A stretch of 64,000 nt of DNA. It comes from Bacteriovoracaceae bacterium (GTDB lineage: Bacteria > Bdellovibrionota > Bacteriovoracia > Bacteriovoracales > Bacteriovoracaceae). Of the stretch, positions 8,169 through 18,623 are shown piece after piece; the stretch's first letter is position 1; every line of letters begins with the position of its first letter. The position numbers and the translations under genes were made by a program. Under the pieces are notes generated by a model. The model had not been told where the DNA came from and ran no database searches. It was given only the letters and a program-made list of their open reading frames with translations. Location of the stretch: NCBI GenBank assembly GCA_028101965.1, contig JAOHMI010000005.1, forward strand, positions 1 through 64,000, written 5' to 3'.

Positions 8169-10985
8169 TTATTTTTCATTAACACAATCTCCAATCCTTT
8201 TAGTCACAATGTTAATTAGATCTTTAGGTTTATTTATCCGGTAATCACTGATGAACCGTCCAATGCTTTGATCATTCTTTCTTATTTCACTAATTATTTC
8301 TGTAGCATTTGAAATCATTCGTTTCAGAGGATCTTCAATTGTTTCCATTGCCACTGATGGTATACTCATATTAAGATCTTTTGTAATGGTGATATCATAT
8401 CGGCTTTTGGTCATTTCATCAAAATGAATAATAAAATCTCCTATGGCACGCTTAGTGATATCATCACTTAAGTTTAAATATTTCCTCAACTCAAACCCAC
8501 TTCCATGAATTAACATTTCTTTTATAACCTGCTGTCTAAATTGAGGTGGAAGTAAGTCTGAGTTGAGAACTGCTTTGATGACTTCTCTTCTTCCATTTGT
8601 TGATAGCGTTCCATAATAAGAGTCACTCATGACTAATCCCTTTGCAAGTTTTTCAGCTCCATTTGGCTCTTGCATAATAAGGTTTATGGTATGATTTCGC
8701 ATGGGTCCTTCAAAGAAAAATAGATTTTGCAGCATGGACTCGTTATGATATTTTACGATGTAGGTTAAAAAGGCTTTATCATAATTATCCAAAGGTAGTT
8801 TAAGTTTAGCCCTATTCATAAAATAATAGAAAGTTTGAACGGTTTTGGAATCTTTTTGTGGGAATTCAATATCAATATCAGTAAAAGATTCTGTTTTAAA
8901 TAAGCTTGTTTCATTTTTTGCATTAAAATCCTCACTAATGAGTTCTTCAAAGATTCTTCCTGGATGATCATCAAATAGTTTATCAAAAAAGGAGTGGCGA
9001 TTAAGATAGATGTGCCCAAAGTGATGACGTAACATTGCTCCTCTTAATTTACTGTATTTGGCATTATAATCGGGATTGTTATTTATAACTAACTCAAACC
9101 CAAAATCAATTGGTGCACTATAGTTATCAATAAAGTGAGGATAGAGCCCTGCTGCTAAATCGGGGTTTATCTTAGCTAAGTTTATAAATTCTTGTTCTGA
9201 CATTAAACGATCTGGCAAATTTAGATTTATCGAATTTAAATATTTTGTAAAATCTGGGGAACCTTCATTAATAATTTCTGAAAATTTTTGAATTGCTTCC
9301 TCTCCAAACGTATTTCTTAAATCTCGGTTAGCTAAAATATGAGCGACAAATTTACCCTTTTTTTCTGGGTAATTTGATTCAAAGTTAAGAATGTAGTCTC
9401 TAACTGCATTATAGATTTGTTTTCTATTCTTCCAGTCATTTTGAACATTATCTGATTCATTTATTAACTTTCCACTCGATATATAAAACTTTAATTCTGG
9501 GTTGGCTAAAAGGCTTCCAATTTTTTTTGGATCACTTTTTTCTAAATAGGCTTTAAACGTAGCTTCATCAAGTGGTTCACCATCATAGGGTAGGTTAGGA
9601 TCAAGCTTAACCCAAAGCTTAAAAAAAGTTTCACTATCAACAAGTTTTAAACCAAAATGATGTTTAGTGACAGCTGATCTTAATTTTTCATATTCTTTAT
9701 TATTGATATTAAAGGGAAATTGTAAATGTGGTTTATCCTTGTTGACTATATGTTTATATAGTCCAGCAGCAATATCAGGATCATTTTTAGCCAGTTCTAT
9801 AAACTCTTCTTGGTTCATTAAAATTTTTGGAAGAACATATCTTGTTTCGTTGAGGTGTTCAAAAAATTCGGGGGGAGCTTTACTGATAATATCAATAAAT
9901 CTGTTCTTGAGTTTACTTGAAAAGACTTCATGTAATCCCTTATGTGACAAGATGCTTGATAAAAAGTTTCCCAGTTTTTTGGGATCATCTGTTGTAAAAT
10001 TGTCGATGTAGGTTTCAACTGCATTGTAAATTTCAACTTTTCTCTGAGGTAAAGTGCCTGATAAATTTTGATGTTGATATCTCATTCCTTCTTTAACGAA
10101 GTCTACAAAATCATGGGAAGTGAAAACATGTCCTATTGACCTTGGATCCGCTCGAAATAGATATTTTTCAAACTCTTTTCCCTTAAGTCTTTCTCTTAAA
10201 TATTGGAAGGTGCTATTGATTGGATTTTCTTGAGCATGATAGGGGTCAGCTGGGAAAAATTTTGAGAAATTTTTCACACGATTTCCAGTTTCCAATTCTG
10301 CATTTGCATTATTAACAATCCCTTGGATTTCTCGCCCTTTGAAAACTTCCGCAAATTTATCGTGAAGTGCTTTTCTAAATTGGGGAGGTAGAGAGCGCTC
10401 ATCTGGACTTCCTCCAATCCCCCATGATTCACGGCTGAGACCTTTATTGACACTCGCTGATATATATCCAATGTATGCATTCCCTTTGGCATCAATACCA
10501 ATATGACCAGCAAAATAATTTCTTTTAGATTTACTTTTTTCTTCTAAAATTCTTTGCATGTGATCATGTGGACCGTTAGATTCATTGGTCAAAGTAAAAG
10601 GTAGATAATTTCCATCTGCATCAACTGGCCAAGAGTATTTTCCTTCCTGAGATGAATAATTAACTAAGGGATAGGTTCCTTCTTCAACACTTCCCGCAAG
10701 ATGATTAATGTCCTCAAATCGCCCATTGCTGAAAGAAAACCCCCAATCTTCTCCATCTTCTGACATGACAAAGGATAAATTTGAACCTGGTCCGATTAAG
10801 CTTAGATCAAAAGTTTGATTAACAAACATATTAGTCGATCCATCGTGAGGGGTTAAGGCTTCCAAGATAGCAACTCCGCCAGTTTGTACGTCATCAGGAG
10901 GAACAACTCGCATGTTTCTTGATCCACCCTGAGAATAGAGTTGAGTTGATCCAAAAAATAATAGGATAACTAGTAAGAGTTTCAC
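8169..10985 (-). CDS. Large secreted protein of unknown function with internal duplication
   Basis: 938-aa ORF, signal peptide MKLLLVILLFFGSTQLYSQ; two homologous ~180-aa segments. Confidence 0.8.
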   Translation of the reverse strand: MKLLLVILLFFGSTQLYSQGGSRNMRVVPPDDVQTGGVAILEALTPHDGSTNMFVNQTFDLSLIGPGSNLSFVMSEDGEDWGFSFSNGRFEDINHLAGSVEEGTYPLVNYSSQEGKYSWPVDADGNYLPFTLTNESNGPHDHMQRILEEKSKSKRNYFAGHIGIDAKGNAYIGYISASVNKGLSRESWGIGGSPDERSLPPQFRKALHDKFAEVFKGREIQGIVNNANAELETGNRVKNFSKFFPADPYHAQENPINSTFQYLRERLKGKEFEKYLFRADPRSIGHVFTSHDFVDFVKEGMRYQHQNLSGTLPQRKVEIYNAVETYIDNFTTDDPKKLGNFLSSILSHKGLHEVFSSKLKNRFIDIISKAPPEFFEHLNETRYVLPKILMNQEEFIELAKNDPDIAAGLYKHIVNKDKPHLQFPFNINNKEYEKLRSAVTKHHFGLKLVDSETFFKLWVKLDPNLPYDGEPLDEATFKAYLEKSDPKKIGSLLANPELKFYISSGKLINESDNVQNDWKNRKQIYNAVRDYILNFESNYPEKKGKFVAHILANRDLRNTFGEEAIQKFSEIINEGSPDFTKYLNSINLNLPDRLMSEQEFINLAKINPDLAAGLYPHFIDNYSAPIDFGFELVINNNPDYNAKYSKLRGAMLRHHFGHIYLNRHSFFDKLFDDHPGRIFEELISEDFNAKNETSLFKTESFTDIDIEFPQKDSKTVQTFYYFMNRAKLKLPLDNYDKAFLTYIVKYHNESMLQNLFFFEGPMRNHTINLIMQEPNGAEKLAKGLVMSDSYYGTLSTNGRREVIKAVLNSDLLPPQFRQQVIKEMLIHGSGFELRKYLNLSDDITKRAIGDFIIHFDEMTKSRYDITITKDLNMSIPSVAMETIEDPLKRMISNATEIISEIRKNDQSIGRFISDYRINKPKDLINIVTKRIGDCVNEK

Positions 10986-11153
10986 AATAGTCTCTTCGGA
11001 AATCAGTGGTTTAAGTTGAGTTTATAATTGATGAATACTGTTCGTCGGAAATGAGTTTTATCAATGTTTTTTTCATTTTTTTATCCTAAGCACGAAGTTA
11101 CAAGCATACTGAAATTGTCTGATATAGGGTTACTTAAAAAAATTTATTTAACT

Positions 11154-11969
11154 TTAAAAATTTAGCTTAATTCCCGCTGCAACCTGGTCAAAGGTGAGAT
11201 CAGAGCTGCTCACTCTTTTATAACCGAGAAAGAACTTATCAATAATTTGAGGAAAAAAAACTTTGTTGTGAATAAAATATCTCAATCCAAAAATACTGGC
11301 CGTCTCACTATTTGATTCGGAGAAATCTTGAATTCCAAAAAAGAATTCAATGTTATTGGGAGAAAGTTTGGTGAAAACATATTTGAATTGTAACTCTAGA
11401 AAAAAAGATGCATAGGTTTGATTTTTACCAACCCTTTCATTATCCACAGTCTCTTCTTGTTCTTTGAGAAAATCTGTTCCTAGGCCTAATCCAAAAATGA
11501 ATTGTTGATAATTGTAAATTTCAGGGTTCCAGGAAACATTAAAACTATAAGAATACTCTCTACTATTTTGATGGTTATAGGTCGCTCCCATTCGCAAAAA
11601 AGAAAGCCAATAGGATAAACATCTTTTTTTGGGGCGGTAGAAATACCACTTTTTACCTTCCTTCCAAAGCCCAACTTTTTGTTCACAAGAATAATTTCCA
11701 AATTGTTCAATTTCTCCAGAAGCGCTTGAGTGCTTCCAAAAACCGATTGGCTGATTTTCTTTCCATTTTCCTTCGCTAATTAAACTTCCATCTTCACGAA
11801 ATCGTTTCCACACACCAGTCATCTTGTTATTGTTTGAGAAATTGCCAGATGTTTTTATCTGACCATTAGGGTACTTCTCTTGAAATTCCTTTTCGGCTTT
11901 TAGGTTAAAAATAACTATTAATGTAAAGAGGGATAATTTGGCGGTACATTTCAAAAAAGGACTATTCAT
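11154..11969 (-). CDS. MORN-like repeat protein (YwqK-type) with putative beta-barrel C-terminus
   Basis: YPNGQIKTSGNFSNNNKMTGVWKRFREDGSLISEGKWKENQPIGFWKH repeats; signal peptide. Confidence 0.7.
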   Translation of the reverse strand: MNSPFLKCTAKLSLFTLIVIFNLKAEKEFQEKYPNGQIKTSGNFSNNNKMTGVWKRFREDGSLISEGKWKENQPIGFWKHSSASGEIEQFGNYSCEQKVGLWKEGKKWYFYRPKKRCLSYWLSFLRMGATYNHQNSREYSYSFNVSWNPEIYNYQQFIFGLGLGTDFLKEQEETVDNERVGKNQTYASFFLELQFKYVFTKLSPNNIEFFFGIQDFSESNSETASIFGLRYFIHNKVFFPQIIDKFFLGYKRVSSSDLTFDQVAAGIKLNF

Positions 11970-11984
11970 AGCACAATTATACTC

Positions 11985-12968
11985 ATGAATAAATCATTCG
12001 TGAAATATTGGATACTGCTTATTTTTTCTTACCCTCTTTATTCTTATCACGGAGTCGTGGTGAAAATGAAAGGAAGGGTGACTATTCTTCCTCCATCCAC
12101 CACGGCCGCTGACCAATTGAATGTTGATGACAAAGTTTTAGAAGACTCTTCAGTGGTGACGAATAAAGGTGCTTTTGTTCGGATTAAAATGAGTGATGGG
12201 TCTACATTAACTGTTAAACCAAATTCAAAAGTAGTGGTGCGATCTTTTCAAAAAAAGAAGATTGGGATGGTCAAGTTAATTAAAGGGGTGGTTCGAACTA
12301 AGGTACATAAAGCGCTAAATAGAAAAAAGAAAAATAAGTTTATCGTGAAAACAAGATCTGCTGTTATGGGAGTGCGAGGAACTGAGTTCGTAACTTCTTT
12401 TCATCCTCAAAGTCAGAAAACCACACTTCTCACCATTGAGGGAGAAGTTGCTATGAAAAAGGCTCAAAAATCGGATTTAATAACTGGAGCAAAGCCTGAA
12501 ACCCCTGATTTCAACAAGAGTAACTCTCAAGTTATTTCTCGTGGTCAGTTGACTCAAGCGATGCCAGAAAAGAGATCATTGGCCAAGCCGGTGAAACTAG
12601 CACCTCAACAATTTGCTTCTGTTAGAGTAAATGATGATTTTAAACCTGAGGTTAAAAAAGAAGAGTTGCTAAAAGAAATAGAAAAAGTCGAAGGGGAGTA
12701 CGCCGAAGACGCCAAGGCAGGGGAAAACTTTGCCACTCAGGACTCTGGAGGAGTGGTGGACTTCTATCAGGGTGAGTATTTAAAACCAAACCAGAAGGCA
12801 AAGTTTAATGAAAAGCTGAAAATATATGAAGCTGATGAAAATTTGATCAAAAAAGTTAATCCAAAGGGAGAGTTTCAGGCAACTTTATCCAAATCGGCGA
12901 ATGAAGCAACTACAGAGCGGTATAATGATACAGTGAACGAGCAGTATCAAAAATACTTTGGAGATTAA
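11985..12968 (+). CDS. FecR-domain secreted protein
   Basis: VKMKGRVTILPP...GAFVRIKMSDGSTLTVKPNSKVVV...TRSAVMGVRGTEFVTSF. Confidence 0.8.
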   Translation: MNKSFVKYWILLIFSYPLYSYHGVVVKMKGRVTILPPSTTAADQLNVDDKVLEDSSVVTNKGAFVRIKMSDGSTLTVKPNSKVVVRSFQKKKIGMVKLIKGVVRTKVHKALNRKKKNKFIVKTRSAVMGVRGTEFVTSFHPQSQKTTLLTIEGEVAMKKAQKSDLITGAKPETPDFNKSNSQVISRGQLTQAMPEKRSLAKPVKLAPQQFASVRVNDDFKPEVKKEELLKEIEKVEGEYAEDAKAGENFATQDSGGVVDFYQGEYLKPNQKAKFNEKLKIYEADENLIKKVNPKGEFQATLSKSANEATTERYNDTVNEQYQKYFGD

Positions 12969-13862
12969 TTGACTCAGTTTATCGTTGCTACCCTATTTTT
13001 AATTTTTGTCTCATTATGGGGTATTTCAAGTTGTGGCCCTGGTATGACTGTTAATCCTGAAGATGAGAATACATCTTCTTCTTCGAGTTCATCGGCAGTT
13101 GAAGAGAGTAGTGATTCCGTGGATGAGGATGTGAGCATTCAAAATAATGCTTGCGAGAGAAGCCCAGGCTGTACTCACTGGTTTGATGCTTCAGATGCTA
13201 GTTCCCTGTACACTGATAATACTTGTACAACCAGTGTGAGCTCAGATGGTGATGATGTAAAATGTTTTGAAAATCAAGGGTCTGCTTCTACTGATGAATT
13301 GACACGAGCAGCGGGCTTTATTGGTTCATATGAAGTGGCCGAAGTAAATAGTTTATCAACCGTTGGCTTTGCCACGAATGCTTATTTACCTTTTACATCT
13401 TATGTCCCATCTAGTACCGAATTACAATTTATGGTGGCAAAGTTAACAGCATCACCTTCAGGTTCACCAGGGAGATATTTATATGGAAATTCAGGGACAA
13501 CTTCAACAGATGATCAATCTGGAGTTGGTATAGACAATAATGGGTATATTAATGTGTTTCACGGAGGAGGTATCGTTACCGACTCTACAAACAATTTTAA
13601 TAATGTTATCCTCATAACAAAAATTGTGTCATCTGGAACAGTAAGTATGAGAGTTAATGGGATTGATACTGGAACTCCTGCTTCTGTTGGAACAATAAAT
13701 ACTTCGAATGTTTATTATCTTGGATCAAATAATTATAACTCTGGATCTGCCGGAGGTGCGGAAAATTGGGATGTAGGAGAAATTGTTTTTTATAATACGA
13801 TTTTAGATGATGATGAAATCGAAGCAATCGAAACACATCTGATTAATAAATGGGGAATTTAA
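12969..13862 (+). CDS. Lipoprotein with LamG/concanavalin-like C-terminal domain
   Basis: Lipobox ISSC; Ser-rich linker; C-terminal GEIVFYNTILDDDEIEAIETHLINKWGI typical of LamG-like domains; TTG start abutting upstream stop. Confidence 0.65.
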   Translation: MTQFIVATLFLIFVSLWGISSCGPGMTVNPEDENTSSSSSSSAVEESSDSVDEDVSIQNNACERSPGCTHWFDASDASSLYTDNTCTTSVSSDGDDVKCFENQGSASTDELTRAAGFIGSYEVAEVNSLSTVGFATNAYLPFTSYVPSSTELQFMVAKLTASPSGSPGRYLYGNSGTTSTDDQSGVGIDNNGYINVFHGGGIVTDSTNNFNNVILITKIVSSGTVSMRVNGIDTGTPASVGTINTSNVYYLGSNNYNSGSAGGAENWDVGEIVFYNTILDDDEIEAIETHLINKWGI

Positions 13863-13867
13863 ATAAT

Positions 13868-14782
13868 TTAGACTTTCCTTGTATCAATAATTAATTCAAA
13901 ACTTTTTTCTTTTTGAACTCTCTTACTTGGAGACTCAATTTTCTTAAGATCTAATGATTTAATTTTTTCAAAAGCTAAATCCAAATCCCAAAATTGAATG
14001 GAAAGATTCTCTTCATTCGGATTTGCCCATCGATGAAAGTTATCATCAAAGAGCATATTGAGAACACTTACTTTTTTATTTTCAGTTCCAACTAAGGACT
14101 TAGGGACGAGTATTTTTCGCTCCCACTTGGTAACGATTTCATTTGGAAGATTAATGGACTGGTGAATGCTTTCTGCTAATTTCGCACAGCCGGCACCTTC
14201 ATTCGTCTTAGGATGATAATTTAATCCTGCATAGTAGTTGGCTGAAATCGATTGACGATAGTGACGAATGTAATTAGCCGCTTGATGACATGATTGATTG
14301 TTAATAAAATATGTCAGGGTGCGAACTTCCCCTGTTTTTTGCTTGATATTCATTTCCTCTAAATTCTCCTCTATCGTTTCAAGTCCACCTTTATAACGAG
14401 TTAGCATCACACCAAAACCTATTTCTTTAACAAAAAGGTTTTTTAAATTATTCATTTCCTTTCCGTAGGCCCCAATTAAATCATAAAAATTAGACTCGGT
14501 TTTATTTCCAAGACATTCAATTTCAACATTGACATGACCTAATTTTCTATTTTTTTTAGAGAAGAAAAAGTTTGAAAAAACTGAACCAAAAAGTGCTTTA
14601 GGAGAGTCCCAATTCACACCATAGGGGCTTGCATAAAAATGAAAACTAATACGGTTTGTATTATAGTTATTTAACTTTGTTGGCTTGGATGAGTAATCGA
14701 TTGAAGGCATAAGTTGATAACTCACAAAGAGAATACCTGGTAATAATAGAAGAGCTAAAAGAGGAATGAATATTTTTTTCAT
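13868..14782 (-). CDS. Membrane-anchored/secreted hypothetical protein
   Basis: N-terminal hydrophobic segment; conserved-looking HVNVEIEC, NQSCHQAANYI, EGAGCAKLAESI motifs. Confidence 0.6.
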   Translation of the reverse strand: MKKIFIPLLALLLLPGILFVSYQLMPSIDYSSKPTKLNNYNTNRISFHFYASPYGVNWDSPKALFGSVFSNFFFSKKNRKLGHVNVEIECLGNKTESNFYDLIGAYGKEMNNLKNLFVKEIGFGVMLTRYKGGLETIEENLEEMNIKQKTGEVRTLTYFINNQSCHQAANYIRHYRQSISANYYAGLNYHPKTNEGAGCAKLAESIHQSINLPNEIVTKWERKILVPKSLVGTENKKVSVLNMLFDDNFHRWANPNEENLSIQFWDLDLAFEKIKSLDLKKIESPSKRVQKEKSFELIIDTRKV

Positions 14783-14995
14783 AGAGGTTAGTATAGACTA
14801 ATACCATTTTAGAACCAAGGGAATTGAATCCCATGACACAAAATACAAAGTTACAAATGCTTATTCGAAGTTATTTTAATTTATTTTGTAGAAAGACAAA
14901 GTAAAGGTTGTATAGTTTAGTATAATTCTCTTCTCTTCTTGTGATCGCGATGTATTATAGGTCATTACTAATTATAACATTTTACAAAAGATTAA

Positions 14996-15970
14996 ATGAT
15001 GAGAATAGCAATAATTGGCGATGGAATCGCCGCTCGATCTTTATTATACAATTTAAGTTTGTTAAAAAGTGAAGTAATTGAAGTTCATCAATTTTCTTCA
15101 TCAAAAATTTCATCCTGCTCAAGAAACTCTACTGCAGTTGTCGCAAAACGGGCGACTCAAAAAGGAATCTCTGAGTTGGGTAACCTTATTGTCGATGCCT
15201 ATAATGAGTTTGAAAGTTTCTTGGAGAACTTTTCTGGGGCCGGTGTGGATACTACGAGTGAGTATATAATAGGGAAAAGCTTGGAATCTTATCAGAAAAA
15301 AATTAAACCAAGATATGCTGCTGTTTATGAAGAAGAAAGTGGTGATGAATTAATTGAATTATGTATCAATCATAAGCAAAAATTTTTTAAGGAAAAAGCT
15401 TATTTAATTGAACCAGATATTTTTTTAGATTCACTTAAAAGTATTTACGAAAAGAAACTTAGTGTAAAACAAGTTGAAGATAAAATAATAGGTCAAGATA
15501 ATCTTACTCTTCAAGGTGGAAAATCTACATATGGTTCTTTTGATAATATTATTTATTGTATGGGATCAATCCCTCAATTTGTTGTCGAGGAGAAGTCACA
15601 ACCTGTTGCCGGGTCTTTTTGGCAAGTAAATCAGGAAAATGAAAAATCATTTTCTCTTAATTGTGATGGACACCATTTTATGCAAAAGAAAAACTGTTCA
15701 CTCTTTGGTTCAACATCCAACGCTAATTCGGTATCTATGAATCAAGATGAAGTGGAGAAAATAATTTCTCAATTATCTCCTTTAGTTCAGCAAGAGTATT
15801 TAATTGCAGAAGGAGAGTTCAAAACAGGTATCCGCTATAAAGGTAAAAAGCGTATGCCTAAAATTGGTGAGATTGGGCCCAATACATTTTGTATCGCAAA
15901 TCTTTATAAAAATGGGTGGTCATTGGCATTTTTAGCGGCAAAAAAAATTTCACGCCAATTGAAAGTCTAA
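14996..15970 (+). CDS. FAD-dependent oxidoreductase (DAO-like)
   Basis: N-terminal Rossmann MRIAIIGDGIAARSL; C-terminal RMPKIGEIGPNTFCIANLYKNGWSLAFLAAKKI. Confidence 0.7.
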   Translation: MMRIAIIGDGIAARSLLYNLSLLKSEVIEVHQFSSSKISSCSRNSTAVVAKRATQKGISELGNLIVDAYNEFESFLENFSGAGVDTTSEYIIGKSLESYQKKIKPRYAAVYEEESGDELIELCINHKQKFFKEKAYLIEPDIFLDSLKSIYEKKLSVKQVEDKIIGQDNLTLQGGKSTYGSFDNIIYCMGSIPQFVVEEKSQPVAGSFWQVNQENEKSFSLNCDGHHFMQKKNCSLFGSTSNANSVSMNQDEVEKIISQLSPLVQQEYLIAEGEFKTGIRYKGKKRMPKIGEIGPNTFCIANLYKNGWSLAFLAAKKISRQLKV

Positions 15971-16074
15971 GTGTCTGAAATTATTCTTTAAATAATTGCT
16001 ATTGTTCCAGTGAATATCTTATAAATTTTTCAAGAGTCATAGTTAGAATGACTTTATAAATGTAACTATTTCTA

Positions 16075-17538
16075 ATGCGAATTCTTACCGTATTACTGTT
16101 TATATTCTCTTGGAGTATATTGGCCCAAGTCAAGTATATGCCTCCTTCTTTTATGGATGGACCTCGTAAACTAATCTTCATGGACATTAATCAGGCTTAT
16201 CACCAGCTCAATTTTTTGGAAGATAATAATATTGAAGTTGTTAGCCGATTGGATTTTAATATATATAAATCTGGGTACCCACTTTTTGATCTAGTACCAA
16301 GTGAAAACTTAGAAGTCTATTTACCGATTAAGAAAAAAAGTACTGTTGTTTGTGATAAATATTATCAATCTGAATGTCTTCGCCGGGTGAATTTTTATAA
16401 AACAAATTTCAATTCATATGTTGAACCAATGTATTATGCAGACAAATACCTTTTATTTCCGAGAGACTCAAAGAGTTCTCTCTATTTTTTTCATACACTT
16501 AAAAATGCCAATCAAGCGAGTCGGTTTGCTAAAAAAAGTGGATTTAATTTTGTTTTCGAATTTTGTGATGGCAACAGTAAAAGACAGTTGCTAGAAAGAT
16601 ACTTACCAGCAAATTTGCAGTTTGATCAATATCCAATGACTATGGAGATTAAATTTGCAAATAAGTTTAAGAAGCAAAAAATCATTACTAACGATATTAA
16701 GAGTAAAAGATTTAAAATCTCAGATTATCATTACGTTTTAAGTTATCCTGAATTTTATAATTCTGCTTCAATCTTTTTTCATACCTTTGCTAAAGGTTAT
16801 TTTCATGAATATCCTGTTAGGACAGTGCAAGGAGCAATATTCTATATATATGGAAAAAAAGATCTTTTATTTGAAGATCGGTTTAGTGCAGGTATGGGGT
16901 ATAAGAAGTTAACAAACCCTTGGCCACAAACGTATAAACTTATGCAGGAATTAACTAGCACTTTTGGAGCTTTTCCTCATAAAGAAATGATCGTGTATGT
17001 TGGGGAGAAATTTTCGGGGATTGAGCATTTTGGTGCCACGAGAACCAGTTTCTTTTCTTTAGGACATGAACTGTATCATCAATATATTGGGCGTGGAGTA
17101 TTCCCTGCTGGTGGAAGGTCTGCCTGGATAGATGAAGGATTAGCAAGGTGGCGTGATGGTGGACATTGGTTTTGGCGATGGCTTCCTGGCCAACCATTTG
17201 TTGATCCATACTCTTCACTAAAAGATCTACCTCGCAAGTATGTGGGGTTACCTCATCAATCTGTCTATCAGAGAAGAACTCGAAACCCTAGCTTTGGGAA
17301 AGATTATGCGTATGCCGCAGGGGCAGTCTTTTTTTCCCATATCAATTATAAACTCAATGATCGGTTAAATGATTTATTAAGAGACTTTGTGAAGTCGAGA
17401 ATCAGCTCAAAAAATTATATGTATAATCAGAGCGATTTTAAGAAGTATTTGGCAAAATGGGCAAATGAGAATGGCTACAGTGGTCTAAATATCTTAAATT
17501 TATTTAATAAATTCTTTAATCAAAACCTTTTAGATTAA
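16075..17538 (+). CDS. Secreted M1-like (gluzincin) zinc metallopeptidase
   Basis: HELYHQYIGRGVFPAGGRSAWIDEGLARW = exact HEXXHX18E spacing; signal peptide. Confidence 0.75.
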   Translation: MRILTVLLFIFSWSILAQVKYMPPSFMDGPRKLIFMDINQAYHQLNFLEDNNIEVVSRLDFNIYKSGYPLFDLVPSENLEVYLPIKKKSTVVCDKYYQSECLRRVNFYKTNFNSYVEPMYYADKYLLFPRDSKSSLYFFHTLKNANQASRFAKKSGFNFVFEFCDGNSKRQLLERYLPANLQFDQYPMTMEIKFANKFKKQKIITNDIKSKRFKISDYHYVLSYPEFYNSASIFFHTFAKGYFHEYPVRTVQGAIFYIYGKKDLLFEDRFSAGMGYKKLTNPWPQTYKLMQELTSTFGAFPHKEMIVYVGEKFSGIEHFGATRTSFFSLGHELYHQYIGRGVFPAGGRSAWIDEGLARWRDGGHWFWRWLPGQPFVDPYSSLKDLPRKYVGLPHQSVYQRRTRNPSFGKDYAYAAGAVFFSHINYKLNDRLNDLLRDFVKSRISSKNYMYNQSDFKKYLAKWANENGYSGLNILNLFNKFFNQNLLD

Positions 17539-17693
17539 TGTTATACTTTCTTTTATCTAGGTAAAAATTCTCTCAAATCCTGTACTCATGGAGCATATAC
17601 TCTTCCTTTAGATTAACAAGAATCAAGTCTGATCCTCTAATCTTTTACAATTAGTTTTGGATTGAATATGTAATCTCTCATTAAGGGGGATTC

Positions 17694-18431
17694 ATGACAA
17701 AATTTTTGGTTTCTTTATTGGCAGTTCTTCAGTTTTCTTATGCAACTGATTATCCACTTCCAAGTTTTAATTCAACCTTAGAAGATATATCAGAAAAAGG
17801 AATTACATCAGAAGAGATTTTTAATCAACTTGATAGAAGTTTTATTAAATTGAGCTCATCAATTTGTGCTAACCGTGCCATGCTGTGGCTTTGGCAAATG
17901 CAAAGAGAAATGAAAGTTCAAGGGGCCAAAGCATTTATATTTTATACTCCGAAAAAAAATGGAACAACAGGTAGTAAAAATTGGTGGTACCATGTTACTC
18001 CAGTTGTGAATGAAAATGGAAATCTAATTGCAGTCGATCGCGGGTTTAGCCGAAAAATAAAATCGGCGGTCCCCTTAGAGACTTGGTTTGAGAAATTTGC
18101 TGGCAACAAAGTTTGCCGTGAGATCAAGCCAGATGATCACGACTTAATCAAGAGAATGTTTGTTCGCCGTACATTTCCTATTAACTATAAAGGTGAAGAG
18201 AATGATTGTTACTATATTGTTGCACCAGCAGGGTATTGGATTCCATCATCTGTGGCAATGCATCTATTAGGCAAGGACTCCAAAGGAGAGCCAGTTCATT
18301 TTGTGAGAGATGAAATGAGAGTTGGCGAAGTAAAAAAATCTTGCCGAGAAGCAGTTAATAAAAAAGTAGGAAAGTGGCTTGGTTTGGGTAGAAAGAAATG
18401 TAAGAAGCTTATTGGTAAGGAGTACTACTAA
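17694..18431 (+). CDS. Secreted protein-glutaminase-like (glutamine deamidase) protein
   Basis: SSICANRAMLWLWQMQ...KNWWYHVTPVVNENGNLIAVDRGF, resembling protein glutaminase Cys/His/Asp motifs; signal peptide. Confidence 0.65.
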   Translation: MTKFLVSLLAVLQFSYATDYPLPSFNSTLEDISEKGITSEEIFNQLDRSFIKLSSSICANRAMLWLWQMQREMKVQGAKAFIFYTPKKNGTTGSKNWWYHVTPVVNENGNLIAVDRGFSRKIKSAVPLETWFEKFAGNKVCREIKPDDHDLIKRMFVRRTFPINYKGEENDCYYIVAPAGYWIPSSVAMHLLGKDSKGEPVHFVRDEMRVGEVKKSCREAVNKKVGKWLGLGRKKCKKLIGKEYY

Positions 18432-18449
18432 AAGTAGTGCTCTTTTATT
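18420..18449 (+). terminator. Rho-independent terminator overlapping the stop codon
   Basis: GAGTACTACT-aaa-AGTAGTGCTC (one wobble) followed by TTTTATTT. Confidence 0.7.
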
Positions 18450-18623
18450 TACGTAAGAAATAAAATATCTATAAAAAGCACAAGAAAGTGCAATCTAACA
18501 TCTGTTTTAATAAAATGATTGAATCCTTTACTTAGTTAAAGTTTCATAATTCTTAGTTTGCTCTTGAATGAATTTATCAACATTTTAGAATGATACTTAC
18601 ACACATAACTTTAAGGATTATTC

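Noticed and set aside
9667-10011. Antisense ORFs within the 938-aa gene (9667+, 9818-, 8816-, 10274-)
   Set aside because: Shadow ORFs of a clear long CDS
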